NCBI RefSeq assembly: GCF_001425685.1
Contig: NZ_LMCY01000016.1
Span: 56,352-115,041, forward strand
Length of the DNA: 58,690 nt
Direction: 5' to 3'
Origin: Massilia sp. Root335
GTDB lineage: Bacteria; Pseudomonadota; Gammaproteobacteria; Burkholderiales; Burkholderiaceae_D
The position numbers were made by a program, and so were the translations under genes. This document shows positions 42,505 through 52,607 of the stretch, one piece after another. The notes beneath the pieces are model-generated. The model was not told the origin of the DNA. It saw only the letters and a list, made by a program, of their open reading frames with translations, and ran no database searches. The number at the start of each line of letters is the position of its first letter. Position 1 is the first letter of the stretch.

Positions 42505-44487
42505 TCAGTCCACCATGTACGTCTCGACCAGTTCCGACAGATATCCAGGTGACCGGTCTTCCGGCGTACCAACCAGCATCGCCCGATCAAGCCCCTGATT
42601 GATCGTCTCGCACGACGTTTCCGGCAGCAGCACGCAAGAGTGGCATGCCGCCAGGTTGACCTGACGGGAGCCCTGCCCCCCAAGATTTTCCGAGCAGACC
42701 GGATCTGCAGAACACCACGACGCCCGGCTGATCGCGCGGCGGACGATTGCACCGAAGCGTTCCGGCTGCCCAAGCCGCACGAGACCACCCATGGTGCCCT
42801 CGGAATCGCCGGCTGACGTATAGATGAGGATTCCGGCCATGGGGGCAGCGGGATCCGCGGAGATGTAGAGCCGCTCCCGCAGCGACGCCGTACTATACCC
42901 ACACTCGAAGACCAGCTGGTTGATGAGCACATGAGCCAGGCTGTGCACCAGCAGGAAGCGCGACGCCCATTCCCGGCTTCCCACACCTTCCGGGGCCATG
43001 GCCTGGGGCAACTCGGACAGGCGGAGGATGAAGTCGTCGCTCAGCCTGTCAGCGAGCCATGAATGGTTCTTTTGTTGCCACTCGCGCAGGCGGTCCTCGC
43101 TGAGCTCCAGATAGATTCCTTCACCGAACACGGCAACGGCGGGTAACCAGCGATCCGCAATGTCAACCGGCGGGTACCGGAACAGCTGTCGGATCGCTGC
43201 ATCCGGCATCTCGGACGGGGGTACAGTCTGTGGTTCCAGCCGGCTGAAGCCGAAGAATGCCCGTGTCTCGCACAGGCGTTCCACCAGATTCACACGTGTC
43301 ACGATTCCGTAAAGGTCGTCCGGTACTTCAGAGGGGATCACGCGTAGATCGGGCATCCGGTCCGGGTCATCGATTTTCTGGCGGATGACATTGAATTCCT
43401 GGCGCCGGAACGTCTGCAGTTCCGATTCCGGCGCCGCGGGCACAGCAGCACCATCATCGGCATTGAAACGCGGCTCGAACAGACTCCTCAGCGCCTCCTC
43501 CACTGCCGTGGCGTCGAACTCATTTCCTCGCCGGGCGAGGTACCGTTGTACATCCTCGGCGATCCGGGAGTGTTCGCTTTCACTGACAAGCTTCCATTCC
43601 ATTCGCTTCGGGACACAATAAGCCGGCTCTTTCGCGAGCTCTGCTCGTGCACGGGCTGCCTCGTCATCGATGTTCATTTCCGGCAGCAGGATGGCCGCCA
43701 TCGTGCGCGGGAAATAAAGATTGGTCTGGTTGATCAGGGCACCGACCAGCGGATGCGGGCAATTGCATTCCTCGGCGCCTGGCCCTAGCCATGGACGCTC
43801 GCCGGGACAGGCGATTCCCGCCTTTTCGAATGCGCTCCGTCCTTTTCCACGGCCTGCGCCGTCCGCATCACCTTGCTTGTCCGGTGGCGACGTGGTCCCC
43901 GACAGCGACTTGCCCCGCGCGCCATCGGAACCCGGCGGACAGGTCTTGCACAGGACTTGGATGCTCGCCAGATCGGCACCGCCGCGGTCGATGATGCGCA
44001 GACCGCCCTGTCCGGAACAGGTACAGCCGATCCATTCCTGCCAAGGAAATTCATTGAGATGACCACCTGCGCAGACAGAAATGAACCGGACGGGCTGCCA
44101 GCGCCCGCCGGCAGCCGGTGGGAGCCTGGCGCTATCCGGGTTGAAACGGCGCATCTCACCCGTGCTCGTATGCCGATACCAGGTCGGAAAGCGCAACGCG
44201 GGTATGGTCAACGCCGCGTTCGGCGGCGGATCGTCACCCTTGCGCACACGACGATAATCCGGCGGTGCACGGAACCGGTCGACATGCAGCAGTTCGGACA
44301 GACGGGATTCCAATATCTCGAACTCTGCAACATCCGAACACGGGACCAGGCCGCGTGCAGGTTCATGTTTCATGTACCAGTAATCGAGACCACAGACTAC
44401 ATGCGGAATGCCGCGACGGTCGGTGTACAGACTACCGGGTCCGAAAGGCGCAATCAGTTGCCCGACGCGAATTGGTTTGTCAGCCAT
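42505..44487 (-). CDS. drmB: DrmB-like DUF1998 protein of DISARM
   Basis: A 660-aa protein starting at MADKPIRVGQ behind AGGAGG, the size of DISARM DrmB. It opens with the family's IRVGQLIAPFGPGSLY, has a Cys-rich middle (VCAGGHLNEFPW, CTCSG, CKTCPPG, and CPGERPWLG followed by ECNC and RTMAAILLP), and ends in the DUF1998 domain (HSLAHVLINQL, ISADPAAPMAGILIYTSAGDSEGTMGG, then ACHSC and ETSCETINQGLDRAML). DrmB works with DrmA, and together they are the invariant core of DISARM phage defence. The gene follows drmA with a 2-base gap. No DISARM DNA methylase (DrmMI/MII) is present anywhere in the window. Confidence 0.9.
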   Translation of the reverse strand: MADKPIRVGQLIAPFGPGSLYTDRRGIPHVVCGLDYWYMKHEPARGLVPCSDVAEFEILESRLSELLHVDRFRAPPDYRRVRKGDDPPPNAALTIPALRFPTWYRHTSTGEMRRFNPDSARLPPAAGGRWQPVRFISVCAGGHLNEFPWQEWIGCTCSGQGGLRIIDRGGADLASIQVLCKTCPPGSDGARGKSLSGTTSPPDKQGDADGAGRGKGRSAFEKAGIACPGERPWLGPGAEECNCPHPLVGALINQTNLYFPRTMAAILLPEMNIDDEAARARAELAKEPAYCVPKRMEWKLVSESEHSRIAEDVQRYLARRGNEFDATAVEEALRSLFEPRFNADDGAAVPAAPESELQTFRRQEFNVIRQKIDDPDRMPDLRVIPSEVPDDLYGIVTRVNLVERLCETRAFFGFSRLEPQTVPPSEMPDAAIRQLFRYPPVDIADRWLPAVAVFGEGIYLELSEDRLREWQQKNHSWLADRLSDDFILRLSELPQAMAPEGVGSREWASRFLLVHSLAHVLINQLVFECGYSTASLRERLYISADPAAPMAGILIYTSAGDSEGTMGGLVRLGQPERFGAIVRRAISRASWCSADPVCSENLGGQGSRQVNLAACHSCVLLPETSCETINQGLDRAMLVGTPEDRSPGYLSELVETYMVD

Positions 44488-44489
44488 TC

Positions 44490-47400
44490 TCAACCTCCTG
44501 CATCCGGCCGGGTTGAATAGGCCGGGGTGATATTCAGTTCGGCGCTGCCATCGACCTGGCGCATGCTGCTTGGGATGACTTCGCCCCTGCGCTTCTGGAG
44601 ATCAGTTGCAAACTGCCCAGGCCAGAGCATGAGGTATTCCCCATCCTTTTTTGGGGGAAAGTTCTCCCATTCCTGTGGGTTGCTTTTCCACTTGTCACGC
44701 AAGCTCTCGTAAACGCGCACGAGCTCCTTCGCCGATCGCTCAGCGTCGCTCTCGGATTGCTGTACCGCATATGATCGGTCGGAGAGAATCTCGAGTGCTT
44801 CTTCGAGTGCCGCCTCGTGTGCTGCAAAATCATGCACATCCGCCTTTTTCCGCTGGCGTACCCACGTCAGCATGGCGCCAGCGAGGCCACGCTGAATGGC
44901 AGAGATCGCAAAAGGTGTAGCGGAGGTCGGCTCGACACGCTCGTACAGCCGCCGGTGGTAGCTGTGGAACTGTTCGAAATGCGATCGGTCCCGGCTCTTC
45001 GACGGGCTGTACAAGGTGAGAATCAGACCTGGACGCTCCCACCAGCGGCGCCCCACGCGACCGGTCACCTGGATATATTGAGCTGTGGTCTTCGGCTGCC
45101 CAATCACGCCCATCAGCGAGAGCCGGTCGATGTCGACACCGACCTCGATGATGTTGGACGCCAGACAGGCATCCATGACGTCGCTGCCTTCGGGTGTGCA
45201 GGCGACCGAGAGCCTGTCCATCATCCCGACGATCTCCGACTGCGACAGCCGGCTCGTCAGCTCCTCGACGACTCGAAGATTCCGGCGGGCCTGCGGATCG
45301 ACACCCTCGCGGTTGAACATGAATTTCAGGCGCGACCGAATATCCGAATCGAACAGCGTGCGCGCACCACTGAGCTCGCGAATACTGTTGTAGAACGCCA
45401 GCAGCGTCCACCAGGGATCACGACGCTCAGCCGCAAAGAAGAACGGACGGAACAGCACGGACGAGAATGTCCGAACCTGTGCGGTCAGGATCGAGCCGTA
45501 GTCCGATGCATGGATTCCGAGGTACAGACGCCCCGGCCGCAACTTCCTGTTCTCGTCGCGGGCATACTGCCCGAAAAAGGAATCCCCCATGGTCAGGCCG
45601 GGTGCGGGGAACAGACTGGTCTGGTCCCGGTCATACAGGGTTTTCACCTGGCCATCGGCGCCCCGGATGGTGGCCGTCGAGGCGATCAGCTTCGGGCTGA
45701 CTCGCACTCCCTCGTACTCGACAGTACACAGCGCCTCGAAAATACCTTCATAGAGCGCACACATGGTGCCGAGCGGTCCGGAGATCAGATGCAGTTCATC
45801 CTGAATGATCAGGCCAGGCGGCATACGGACTTGCACCGGGTCTCCTTCGCCATGCTGTCTGCCGAACAGCGCACCTGCCTGCGGACGATAGGCAATCATG
45901 GCAAACTTGTCGGCAGTCGCGATCACGAGACTGGGTGGACGTCGATAGATGCGTTCGTCGATCACCTCCACCGGCAGCCAGGTATCCGGATGCTCCCCGC
46001 CGAACGCGCACTGGCCGTCGGAGCAATGAAGCAGCGGACCTTCGTCACGGATGTCCGTGATACCGCGCACGCGTCGTGCGTGCCAATCCTTCTGCCTCAT
46101 TCCCGGTGGCTGATCGCCGTCGTATCGGCCGATCCCGCATCTGCACCAAGGGCATTCGGTCAGTACCAGCGGATTACCCTTGCCCTCGCCACCGGCGAAG
46201 GCCTTCATCTTTTGTTGAGCGTCCTTGATTTTGTTCGGCGCCCCATCGGCGCCGATCCAGAGACCGAGTGAGAAACGCTCACCGGCCAGTTTTCCGTTAT
46301 CGTGCCGGTCGGGATGGCGGCGCAGGTACTCCATCGCGCAGATCAGCGCTGCCGCGCGCTGGAACTGCTGCGTGGTGAGCATCCTCAGCGTGTACCTCAT
46401 GAGGACATTGGTGCCGTCTCGCCTGAGCCCCGGTTGTTCGCCCATCTGCAGACGTTCATGGAACATGTAGTAGGCCATCACGCCAAGGTAGGCCTCGGTC
46501 TTGCCGCCACCTGTCGGGAACCAGATCAGGTCGACGATCTCCCGGTCGGACGATTCCGCATCGCTTGCCCCCGAAAGCGACATCAGCAGAAAGGCGATCT
46601 GGAAGGCTCGCCATGTGCCGAGTCCGGGACGAACGCCATCGCTGCTGTACACACTCCATGGATTGGCAGTCCCTGCCGCCGGCACCACCATGCGGGCTCC
46701 GGCGTTCCAACCGAGCGGCCGTCGGTCAAGCTGTTTCGTGCCGATCTGCTGCAGGAGCATGGCAAGGTTGGCCAGCCTGAACGCTCTTCTCGCCGACGGC
46801 TCTGCCTTGAGCAGCGCGATACCCGCTTGCATGCGATCCAGACACCGGCGGCATGCGTCCAGGTTCCGCAGGGCGACATCCTGCAGATTCTCTGGAAGAC
46901 CGGTGGCTTCGGCGCTTCGCTCGGCAATCCAGGCCTCGTACTCCGCCGCAAGCGTGGTCAGCGCCGTCCAGGCCTGGCCCTTGCCGTCGTCCTGCAGCGC
47001 TGCCAGCATCTTCATGGGCATCTCGATCGGATTCCCCTTCCTGTCGACCACGTCGGCCGTCATGCTGGGGAGCTCGACCGCAGGCATCACATCCGCGTAG
47101 ATCTCGGCAGGTGCAGCACCAGGCGCGGCATCCCAGCCTGCAGCGCATCCGTGTCCGATCGCCCAGGTGGCCGATTCACGGTACAGCAGGGCCAGGGACT
47201 GTTCTTCCTCATCCAGCTTCTCGAACGGCCGCTCGCTTTCCGGATACCGTTCAAGCGCGCCACCGGTGACGCTGACGTCGAAGTAGCTCTGGTAGAGCAC
47301 CGCCTCCTTCGATCCGGCATGACTCGCAGGGGTCACGTTCCGCAATACGACGGTGATCAACCACCTGTCGGCGGTGTGGCGGACCTTGCGCGGAAAGGCT

Positions 47401-48164
47401 TCGATCCGCAGCGCCAGCGGGGATCCGGGCACTGCCGGCAGGTCCCGGGATACCTTCTTGCCATTGACCAGCTCCTGCCGGGGGATCAGGATCCGCGTAT
47501 CTGCAGGCAGTGCCGGCAACCGTCGCCATACCGGAGCGGTACGCGGCCCCTTGTCGTCGCTCCAGCACCGCGCCGCCTTCTCGTATCTGCCGTTCAGCGC
47601 GAACGGCGCGGCATCATCGGCCTGCCAGACGAAGCGACGCTCACGCGGCAGCCGGATCACGATCTGTCCACCGCCCTCGAGCCGGGCACAGAAGGTCACG
47701 CCCAGCGTGGAGGGAAAGCGGACGTCAGGACTGGTCACCTCGAAATCGTCCGACGCAGCGTCCGGCGTGGCCGTCGCATCGAACGTTGCGTCCTCGGGCG
47801 CTTCATTCCCTTGCAGGTCGGAGGGAGGACCTTCCTCGTCCAGCCCGTCACCATCCGTACCGAGGGTGTCGGTGGCGAGTGCCGCAGCCGTTCCCTGGCT
47901 ACGGGCATCGCGTTGAAAACTCCCGGCCGGGTGCAGCAGGCCCGCCCCATAACGCCGGTAAGGATTCTCGCGGTCGTAATACAGCACTTCCTCAGGCACC
48001 GCCTCAGGTACAGGACGCCAGGCCAGCGGCCCGCGCCGGTTCGGTTCGGGATCATGAAATTCCTTCTGCTGATTGAATTCGACGATCCGTGGCGTCGACA
48101 GCGGCGTCGACGGCCCTACGACCTCACTGCGCACCCATCCGATCAGCTCCGAGCGTTCCTTCAT
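44490..48164 (-). CDS. drmA: DrmA-like helicase of DISARM
   Basis: A 1224-aa SF2-type helicase of DrmA length. The motor motifs are LIWFPTGGGKTEAYLG (Walker A), LIIQDELHLISGPLG (DEAH-box position, DELH), LIASTATIRG (motif III), SNIIEVGVDIDRLSL and IQVTGRVGRRW (motif VI). Between motifs there are Cys pairs (CPWCRCG, then CSDGQC) that may bind zinc. DrmA with DrmB blocks incoming phage DNA, probably by loading at DNA ends; that is family knowledge. The gene overlaps the upstream NERD-helicase by four bases, making three coupled genes NERD-drmA-drmB. The N-terminal 350 residues are beta-rich and not recognised. Confidence 0.9.
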   Translation of the reverse strand: MKERSELIGWVRSEVVGPSTPLSTPRIVEFNQQKEFHDPEPNRRGPLAWRPVPEAVPEEVLYYDRENPYRRYGAGLLHPAGSFQRDARSQGTAAALATDTLGTDGDGLDEEGPPSDLQGNEAPEDATFDATATPDAASDDFEVTSPDVRFPSTLGVTFCARLEGGGQIVIRLPRERRFVWQADDAAPFALNGRYEKAARCWSDDKGPRTAPVWRRLPALPADTRILIPRQELVNGKKVSRDLPAVPGSPLALRIEAFPRKVRHTADRWLITVVLRNVTPASHAGSKEAVLYQSYFDVSVTGGALERYPESERPFEKLDEEEQSLALLYRESATWAIGHGCAAGWDAAPGAAPAEIYADVMPAVELPSMTADVVDRKGNPIEMPMKMLAALQDDGKGQAWTALTTLAAEYEAWIAERSAEATGLPENLQDVALRNLDACRRCLDRMQAGIALLKAEPSARRAFRLANLAMLLQQIGTKQLDRRPLGWNAGARMVVPAAGTANPWSVYSSDGVRPGLGTWRAFQIAFLLMSLSGASDAESSDREIVDLIWFPTGGGKTEAYLGVMAYYMFHERLQMGEQPGLRRDGTNVLMRYTLRMLTTQQFQRAAALICAMEYLRRHPDRHDNGKLAGERFSLGLWIGADGAPNKIKDAQQKMKAFAGGEGKGNPLVLTECPWCRCGIGRYDGDQPPGMRQKDWHARRVRGITDIRDEGPLLHCSDGQCAFGGEHPDTWLPVEVIDERIYRRPPSLVIATADKFAMIAYRPQAGALFGRQHGEGDPVQVRMPPGLIIQDELHLISGPLGTMCALYEGIFEALCTVEYEGVRVSPKLIASTATIRGADGQVKTLYDRDQTSLFPAPGLTMGDSFFGQYARDENRKLRPGRLYLGIHASDYGSILTAQVRTFSSVLFRPFFFAAERRDPWWTLLAFYNSIRELSGARTLFDSDIRSRLKFMFNREGVDPQARRNLRVVEELTSRLSQSEIVGMMDRLSVACTPEGSDVMDACLASNIIEVGVDIDRLSLMGVIGQPKTTAQYIQVTGRVGRRWWERPGLILTLYSPSKSRDRSHFEQFHSYHRRLYERVEPTSATPFAISAIQRGLAGAMLTWVRQRKKADVHDFAAHEAALEEALEILSDRSYAVQQSESDAERSAKELVRVYESLRDKWKSNPQEWENFPPKKDGEYLMLWPGQFATDLQKRRGEVIPSSMRQVDGSAELNITPAYSTRPDAGG

Positions 48165-49888
48165 TCGTCATCCCCTTCCTTGAGCCATTTGACCAATACC
48201 TCTTTTGCACCCTCATGGCAGAGAATGCGAACCTCTTCGACGGCACGCGTCATGCCGGTGTAAAACAGATGCCGGTGAAATTCGGACTGTCGCGGCGCCA
48301 GATCTGTCAACAGAATGACCTTGCGCTCCAGTCCCTTGAATGCATGAATGGTCGAGTGAGCAGTGCCGTCGCCCTGCTTCCACGCCGCCTGCAGTGGCAG
48401 ACCTTCTGCTGTCAGTCGCGCGGCAATGCTGTCGGGTTCTGCGCAGAACGAAAGAATCGCGATCTCGCCAGGCCGATAACCTTTCGCCCGGAACTCCGCA
48501 AACCAGCTCCTCACGTAAGCCGCCTGTTCGTCCGGGCTGCGGTAGAACTCGATGTCGTAACAGGAAAGCGTCCCGCCGCCGCGCATGTAGCCGCTGTAGG
48601 TCCGGGCAGCAAAGCCGCTGAGGCGGACAGCGGTGTTTCCGATAACCTGGTAGTTACGGCAGTTTTCCGCCAGGCGCCAGCGCGCGGGGCGGGCATCCCG
48701 TAATAGCGCAGCGAGGTGTTCATCCAGTGCCGATTTGTCACCAAGTACCTGGTGACTGAAGTCGCCGAACAGGGCAAAGTTTCCGTCGCGGAACCCGCCG
48801 GCGAGGAACTGTGTCAGGCAGTGCCAGATGCGTGGCCGTGCCAGGAGATCCTGCGCCTCATCGACAATCAGGTAGTCGAATGACGCCGTGGCGGTAAAAT
48901 CCGGATCGGTCAACCGCTCCTCGATTTGTGCCGGCAAATCCTCGTCCCAGAACGATGCCGATGGCTGCTCCGGCACGGCGATGCCGGCCATGTCTGCCAT
49001 CAAACGAATCGCGCGGCCGGCGACAAGGTTCGGCAGTGCGGCAGACATGTCGGTAGCCCGCTGTCTCACCCATTCCCCGACGAGCTGGTTGAAACATACA
49101 AGGGCTACACGTCTGCCGTCCCGGACCAGACTTGCGGCGAGTTCCATCGCGATCAGCGTCTTCCCGGTACCGGCCGCGCCATCCACGACGATGCGAGGGT
49201 TCAGCTCCGCGAGACGCAGCACTGGTCGCTGCTGCTCGCGCAGCACATGCTCCGCTTCCTTCTCCCTCTGCATGATGTCTTCTCGTGCACCGGGACGGCG
49301 TTTGTGCACCGGCGCGCAGAACTCGACGATTCTGGCGACATCTGCCGGGCGCACCGGCGCAGCGAGGGGTGTCAGGCTGGCGTCGGCTTCAATACTGCTG
49401 CGCATGCAGCTGACCAGACGCGCGCAGAACTCCTGCGCCGTCCTGAAGGAACGGAACTGCAGCCCGTCGATCAGCTCCCACGGCTGCACGGCCAGGTTCG
49501 GGCGAAGTGGGAACGGTGCATTTGGGAAGATGCAGCAATGGACTACCGGCAGTCGGTGATAGCCTGACGATAGACCGATGAGGTTTCGGTAAAAGCTGTA
49601 GCGCCCATCCGCTGCCTGTTTGAACGGCGAGCGGCGGATGTCATGCGGGATCCACTGGTCGCCCTCGAACAGAATCGTCCTGTGCGACTTCACTTCGATG
49701 CAGAGGATGCCGGTATCGGGCACGATCACGACGAAATCGATTTCGGTCCGGTGTCCGCGGTTCCAGGGCGCGAGGTCGAGCGAATGAATTGCGACCCAGT
49801 CATCCGGTCCACTGGCAAGCATGCGGAAGACGTCCTTCTCGCCCGGCGGCGTACGCTCGTCGGTAAATGCGGGAATCAGACGCGCCAT
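48161..49888 (-). CDS. NERD-domain nuclease fused to SF1 helicase, second copy type
   Basis: A 575-aa protein with an N-terminal NERD domain (RTEIDFVVIVPDTGILCIEVKSH, about residues 45-67, keeping D and ExK), then Walker A VVDGAAGTGKTL near residue 235, Walker B LIVDEAQDLLA, LAENCRNY, and the C-terminal YTGMTRAVEEV. The build matches the gene at 19,656 but the sequence is clearly different, so this is not a recent duplicate. It overlaps drmA by four bases and the upstream unknown gene by 13, so it is part of the DISARM-like unit and may replace the nuclease or methylase functions of classical DISARM. Confidence 0.9.
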   Translation of the reverse strand: MARLIPAFTDERTPPGEKDVFRMLASGPDDWVAIHSLDLAPWNRGHRTEIDFVVIVPDTGILCIEVKSHRTILFEGDQWIPHDIRRSPFKQAADGRYSFYRNLIGLSSGYHRLPVVHCCIFPNAPFPLRPNLAVQPWELIDGLQFRSFRTAQEFCARLVSCMRSSIEADASLTPLAAPVRPADVARIVEFCAPVHKRRPGAREDIMQREKEAEHVLREQQRPVLRLAELNPRIVVDGAAGTGKTLIAMELAASLVRDGRRVALVCFNQLVGEWVRQRATDMSAALPNLVAGRAIRLMADMAGIAVPEQPSASFWDEDLPAQIEERLTDPDFTATASFDYLIVDEAQDLLARPRIWHCLTQFLAGGFRDGNFALFGDFSHQVLGDKSALDEHLAALLRDARPARWRLAENCRNYQVIGNTAVRLSGFAARTYSGYMRGGGTLSCYDIEFYRSPDEQAAYVRSWFAEFRAKGYRPGEIAILSFCAEPDSIAARLTAEGLPLQAAWKQGDGTAHSTIHAFKGLERKVILLTDLAPRQSEFHRHLFYTGMTRAVEEVRILCHEGAKEVLVKWLKEGDDE

Positions 49889-51504
49889 TTTTCAATCTCG
49901 TTCAGAGGATGGGCGACCCGCATGTTCTGATCGGAGGCGCGGAAGCCGTCCTCAATGACCACTACGCGATCGAAGAATGCAGTGCCGGCTACCGCACGAC
50001 CACCCGGCAGCGCCAACGTGAAACTGGAGCCTGCGGCAGCCAGATCGCGGATTTCGGCAACCATGGACACGAGTACTTCGCGCAGGCTCTCGTCCTCCTG
50101 TGCGTGATTCACAAAACCGGCATGAATTGCCTCCCCCCGGCTGTGGCAGACTTCCTGCCAGGCGAACTGCCACAATGGCTTGTCCCGGAAACGCGCCGGC
50201 GCGACCGATGTAAAATCGGCCTTCAGTACGCGCATCAGAATCTCGAAATGCCGTTTCTGCTGTGGCGCATGGATTACGGTTGTCGGTGGCTTTGCCCAGT
50301 GATGAAGAGCGGGACTCAACCACGTCAGGTCAAGACCGGCCGCATCCAGGTCGTGAATCAACGCTTCCGCATTTTCCTCGAGGCGCCTGCGCAGACATGA
50401 TTTCCATATCTGACTGAACCTGCCATGTTGCGCCTGCAGCGTCCCGGCTCCTTCGGTCTGCAACGATGGCCGGATGACAAAACAGGTTTCGGTCAGAGAA
50501 TCGCCGACGACACGGTACCCGAGACAGTGCACGTCATGCTGGCTCGGGTCGAAGCACAACACCCGGGCCAGCGGCGGGTACAGGATGCCATGTTCGTCAT
50601 TAACCTGAACCAGGACAGCCTGACGGCTTTCCCGGGCAGTAGTTTCCCGGAAATCGCGAAACATCCGGAACTCATCGTCGTCAGGCGGCGGCGTCGCGAA
50701 CGTCGTGTCATCAGCGTCATCGGCCTGGTGGACTTGTCGCGACCAGAGCAGAGCCGAGCCCATGGGCGACGACGGCATTGCCTCGGTTTGCGGCAGCGGT
50801 GCCCCGGATGCAGCAGAGGAACTGACCGGGTCGTAGCCGAACTCCGGCTCATCGAAGCACCCGGACCAGACAAACTGCAACAACCGGGTGAACCGGGGAG
50901 CGGTAATCAGTGCATCGGGTACGGCGCCCCAGCCACGGGCACGCAGCGGGCCGACCTTGACAAGCGTCTCGAACGGCACGCACTCGCGGTAATCACGGCA
51001 CGAATGCAGAAATGCCTCGGGCGGAAGCGCAGTACCACCTGCCGCAGCGATCAGCTGATTGAAGGCCGGGACGGCGGACCGATGACAGAACACACGGAAA
51101 TCGACCTGATTCGCCTGCAGCTGACAGATCTTCTCACCCACCAGTACCGCCAGCGGGCTCGCCATGCCGCGCAACTGCGCTGCCGCATCAAGGGCCGCCT
51201 GACACAGGTTTCCCATGTCCGCGCCCCAGCGACGCTCCAGAAATGCCGGCGTCCCCAATGGCTCGAGTTTGTCGGTCAGAACCTCATCGAATGCGATAGG
51301 GACTGTCAGCCATTCCGAAAGCATGCGCTGAATGTAACCCACAGTCTCGAGGGCGTCCGGATCGTCAGCTTCATGCCAGATATGGGCCATCCTGCGCAGG
51401 CTGCTGCGAAGACTGCTGAACCATCCACTGAACACGTCATGCCGTTCGGCGTGCACCGTTCCATTGAGGGCCAGACTGTCGAAGATTCGGGAAGCCGATA
51501 CCAT
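49876..51504 (-). CDS. Unknown protein of the DISARM-like unit (possible PLD/DrmE-like partner)
   Basis: A 542-aa soluble protein with no motif I can name with confidence. It has an N-terminal helical part, a central acidic low-complexity linker (about residues 255-285, DDADD...PPPDDDE), and a C-terminal half ending with strand-rich sequence including HAGFVNHAQEDESLRE and GGRAVAGTAFFDRVVVIEDGF. The overlaps with genes on both sides show that it is made together with the NERD-helicase, DrmA and DrmB. By position it corresponds to the unassigned DrmE-like proteins at the head of class 2 DISARM operons, but I cannot show homology. Confidence 0.6.
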   Translation of the reverse strand: MVSASRIFDSLALNGTVHAERHDVFSGWFSSLRSSLRRMAHIWHEADDPDALETVGYIQRMLSEWLTVPIAFDEVLTDKLEPLGTPAFLERRWGADMGNLCQAALDAAAQLRGMASPLAVLVGEKICQLQANQVDFRVFCHRSAVPAFNQLIAAAGGTALPPEAFLHSCRDYRECVPFETLVKVGPLRARGWGAVPDALITAPRFTRLLQFVWSGCFDEPEFGYDPVSSSAASGAPLPQTEAMPSSPMGSALLWSRQVHQADDADDTTFATPPPDDDEFRMFRDFRETTARESRQAVLVQVNDEHGILYPPLARVLCFDPSQHDVHCLGYRVVGDSLTETCFVIRPSLQTEGAGTLQAQHGRFSQIWKSCLRRRLEENAEALIHDLDAAGLDLTWLSPALHHWAKPPTTVIHAPQQKRHFEILMRVLKADFTSVAPARFRDKPLWQFAWQEVCHSRGEAIHAGFVNHAQEDESLREVLVSMVAEIRDLAAAGSSFTLALPGGRAVAGTAFFDRVVVIEDGFRASDQNMRVAHPLNEIEKWRV

Positions 51505-52607
51505 CAGTTTTCCCTCCGTGCAAGCAGCGCGGCTGCGACGCCTACTGGGAGCTCTCCGATACCGTCAGACAGCGGATCGTCTCGCCGGTACCACTGCTCG
51601 AGATGAGCCAGTCGATGACCCAGCGCCTCGAGGCGATCGCGCTCCAGTGTGCGAGGCACAACCCCAATCACATCAGCCAGCTTCATTTCTGGCTTGTCGA
51701 GCGCCCGCAGGAAGGCCTCATCGCCATCAGCAACAACCAGCTGCGGGGACCGAGTATGACGATCAAATTCACCCTTCCGCGTGTTGAAGAGTACGACGCG
51801 CGAAATTCGCTCGGCGGCCCAGTGTCTGACCGTCAGCAGTTCGTCCAGTCCGGCCTCCAAACCACCCACAGAAAGCCGGATCTCGGCAGCTGCCGCACGC
51901 GTGGCTGCCTCGCCTCTCAGTCGCGTCATGAGGCAAATGGCAGAATCCGAGCGAGAAAGATTTCCTGCACAGATAGCGCCTGCGTCAGGGAAAAGCCCGT
52001 CGTAAAGCTCACGATAGGGAACTCGGCCGCCATGCAGCTGCAAGGGCGGTTCGTCGTGAAAGCGCCAGTTCATGGCAGTTGCCGGTGTGATCAGCCGACG
52101 GTCGCTTTCCATGCCGGTGTGCCGCACCCAGACGCCGATATCAGGCTCGACATCGCTGACGAGGAACGGACCGGCTCGTCGCCCGTGGCTCCGAATGTCG
52201 CAGAGAGGACGATCCGCATGTCGGGTACCTGCCAGTGCCTTGATTCGGAAAAAATGGGCTGCCAGATCGTCGGCCCCCTCCTGCGACAGCCGGAAACGCA
52301 TGGCACCAAGCGTGAGGAGCGCAGCCCCAGCGGATTCACAGGGCGTGGTCAGCAGGATGATGCGACGAGTACTGTCCAGTGTAGACTGAAGCTGATACCC
52401 GGTACACAAGAAGAACTGCGCCCACGCTGGCAACGGTCGCCACGCGTCTCCCTCTTCCCGGAATTCGGGAAATGCACCACACGATTCGCCTGACTTGACC
52501 ACGTGATTGCCACCTGCCTTCTGTACCGCTGGACTGCACGTCCATGGTAGCTCGAAAATTGGGCTGATACCGATCCCTCCATCGACTAAATGGAGGTTTC
52601 CGTTCAT
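51504..52607 (-). CDS. Unknown protein, first gene of the DISARM-like unit
   Basis: A 367-aa protein, no family recognised. It has a beta-rich N-terminus (LWTC-like strands after NGNLHLVDGG), a stretch RRIILLTTPCESAGAALLTLGAMRFRL (about residues 83-109), and a C-terminus VIGVVPRTLERDRLEALGHRLAHLEQW. The stop and the next start share a base (TGATG), so it is coupled to the following gene; together the two might form one functional protein split in two. It is the first gene after the 52,608-52,771 gap, where a promoter is likely. Confidence 0.6.
   Translation of the reverse strand: MNGNLHLVDGGIGISPIFELPWTCSPAVQKAGGNHVVKSGESCGAFPEFREEGDAWRPLPAWAQFFLCTGYQLQSTLDSTRRIILLTTPCESAGAALLTLGAMRFRLSQEGADDLAAHFFRIKALAGTRHADRPLCDIRSHGRRAGPFLVSDVEPDIGVWVRHTGMESDRRLITPATAMNWRFHDEPPLQLHGGRVPYRELYDGLFPDAGAICAGNLSRSDSAICLMTRLRGEAATRAAAAEIRLSVGGLEAGLDELLTVRHWAAERISRVVLFNTRKGEFDRHTRSPQLVVADGDEAFLRALDKPEMKLADVIGVVPRTLERDRLEALGHRLAHLEQWYRRDDPLSDGIGELPVGVAAALLARREN

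Noticed and set aside
44490..48164. Druantia DruE assignment for the large helicase
   Set aside because: DruE joins helicase and DUF1998 in one much larger protein; here they are separate genes of DrmA and DrmB size and order.
46302..48263. 653-codon plus-strand frame opposite drmA
   Set aside because: Antisense artefact of high-GC codon use; the minus frame has all helicase motifs.
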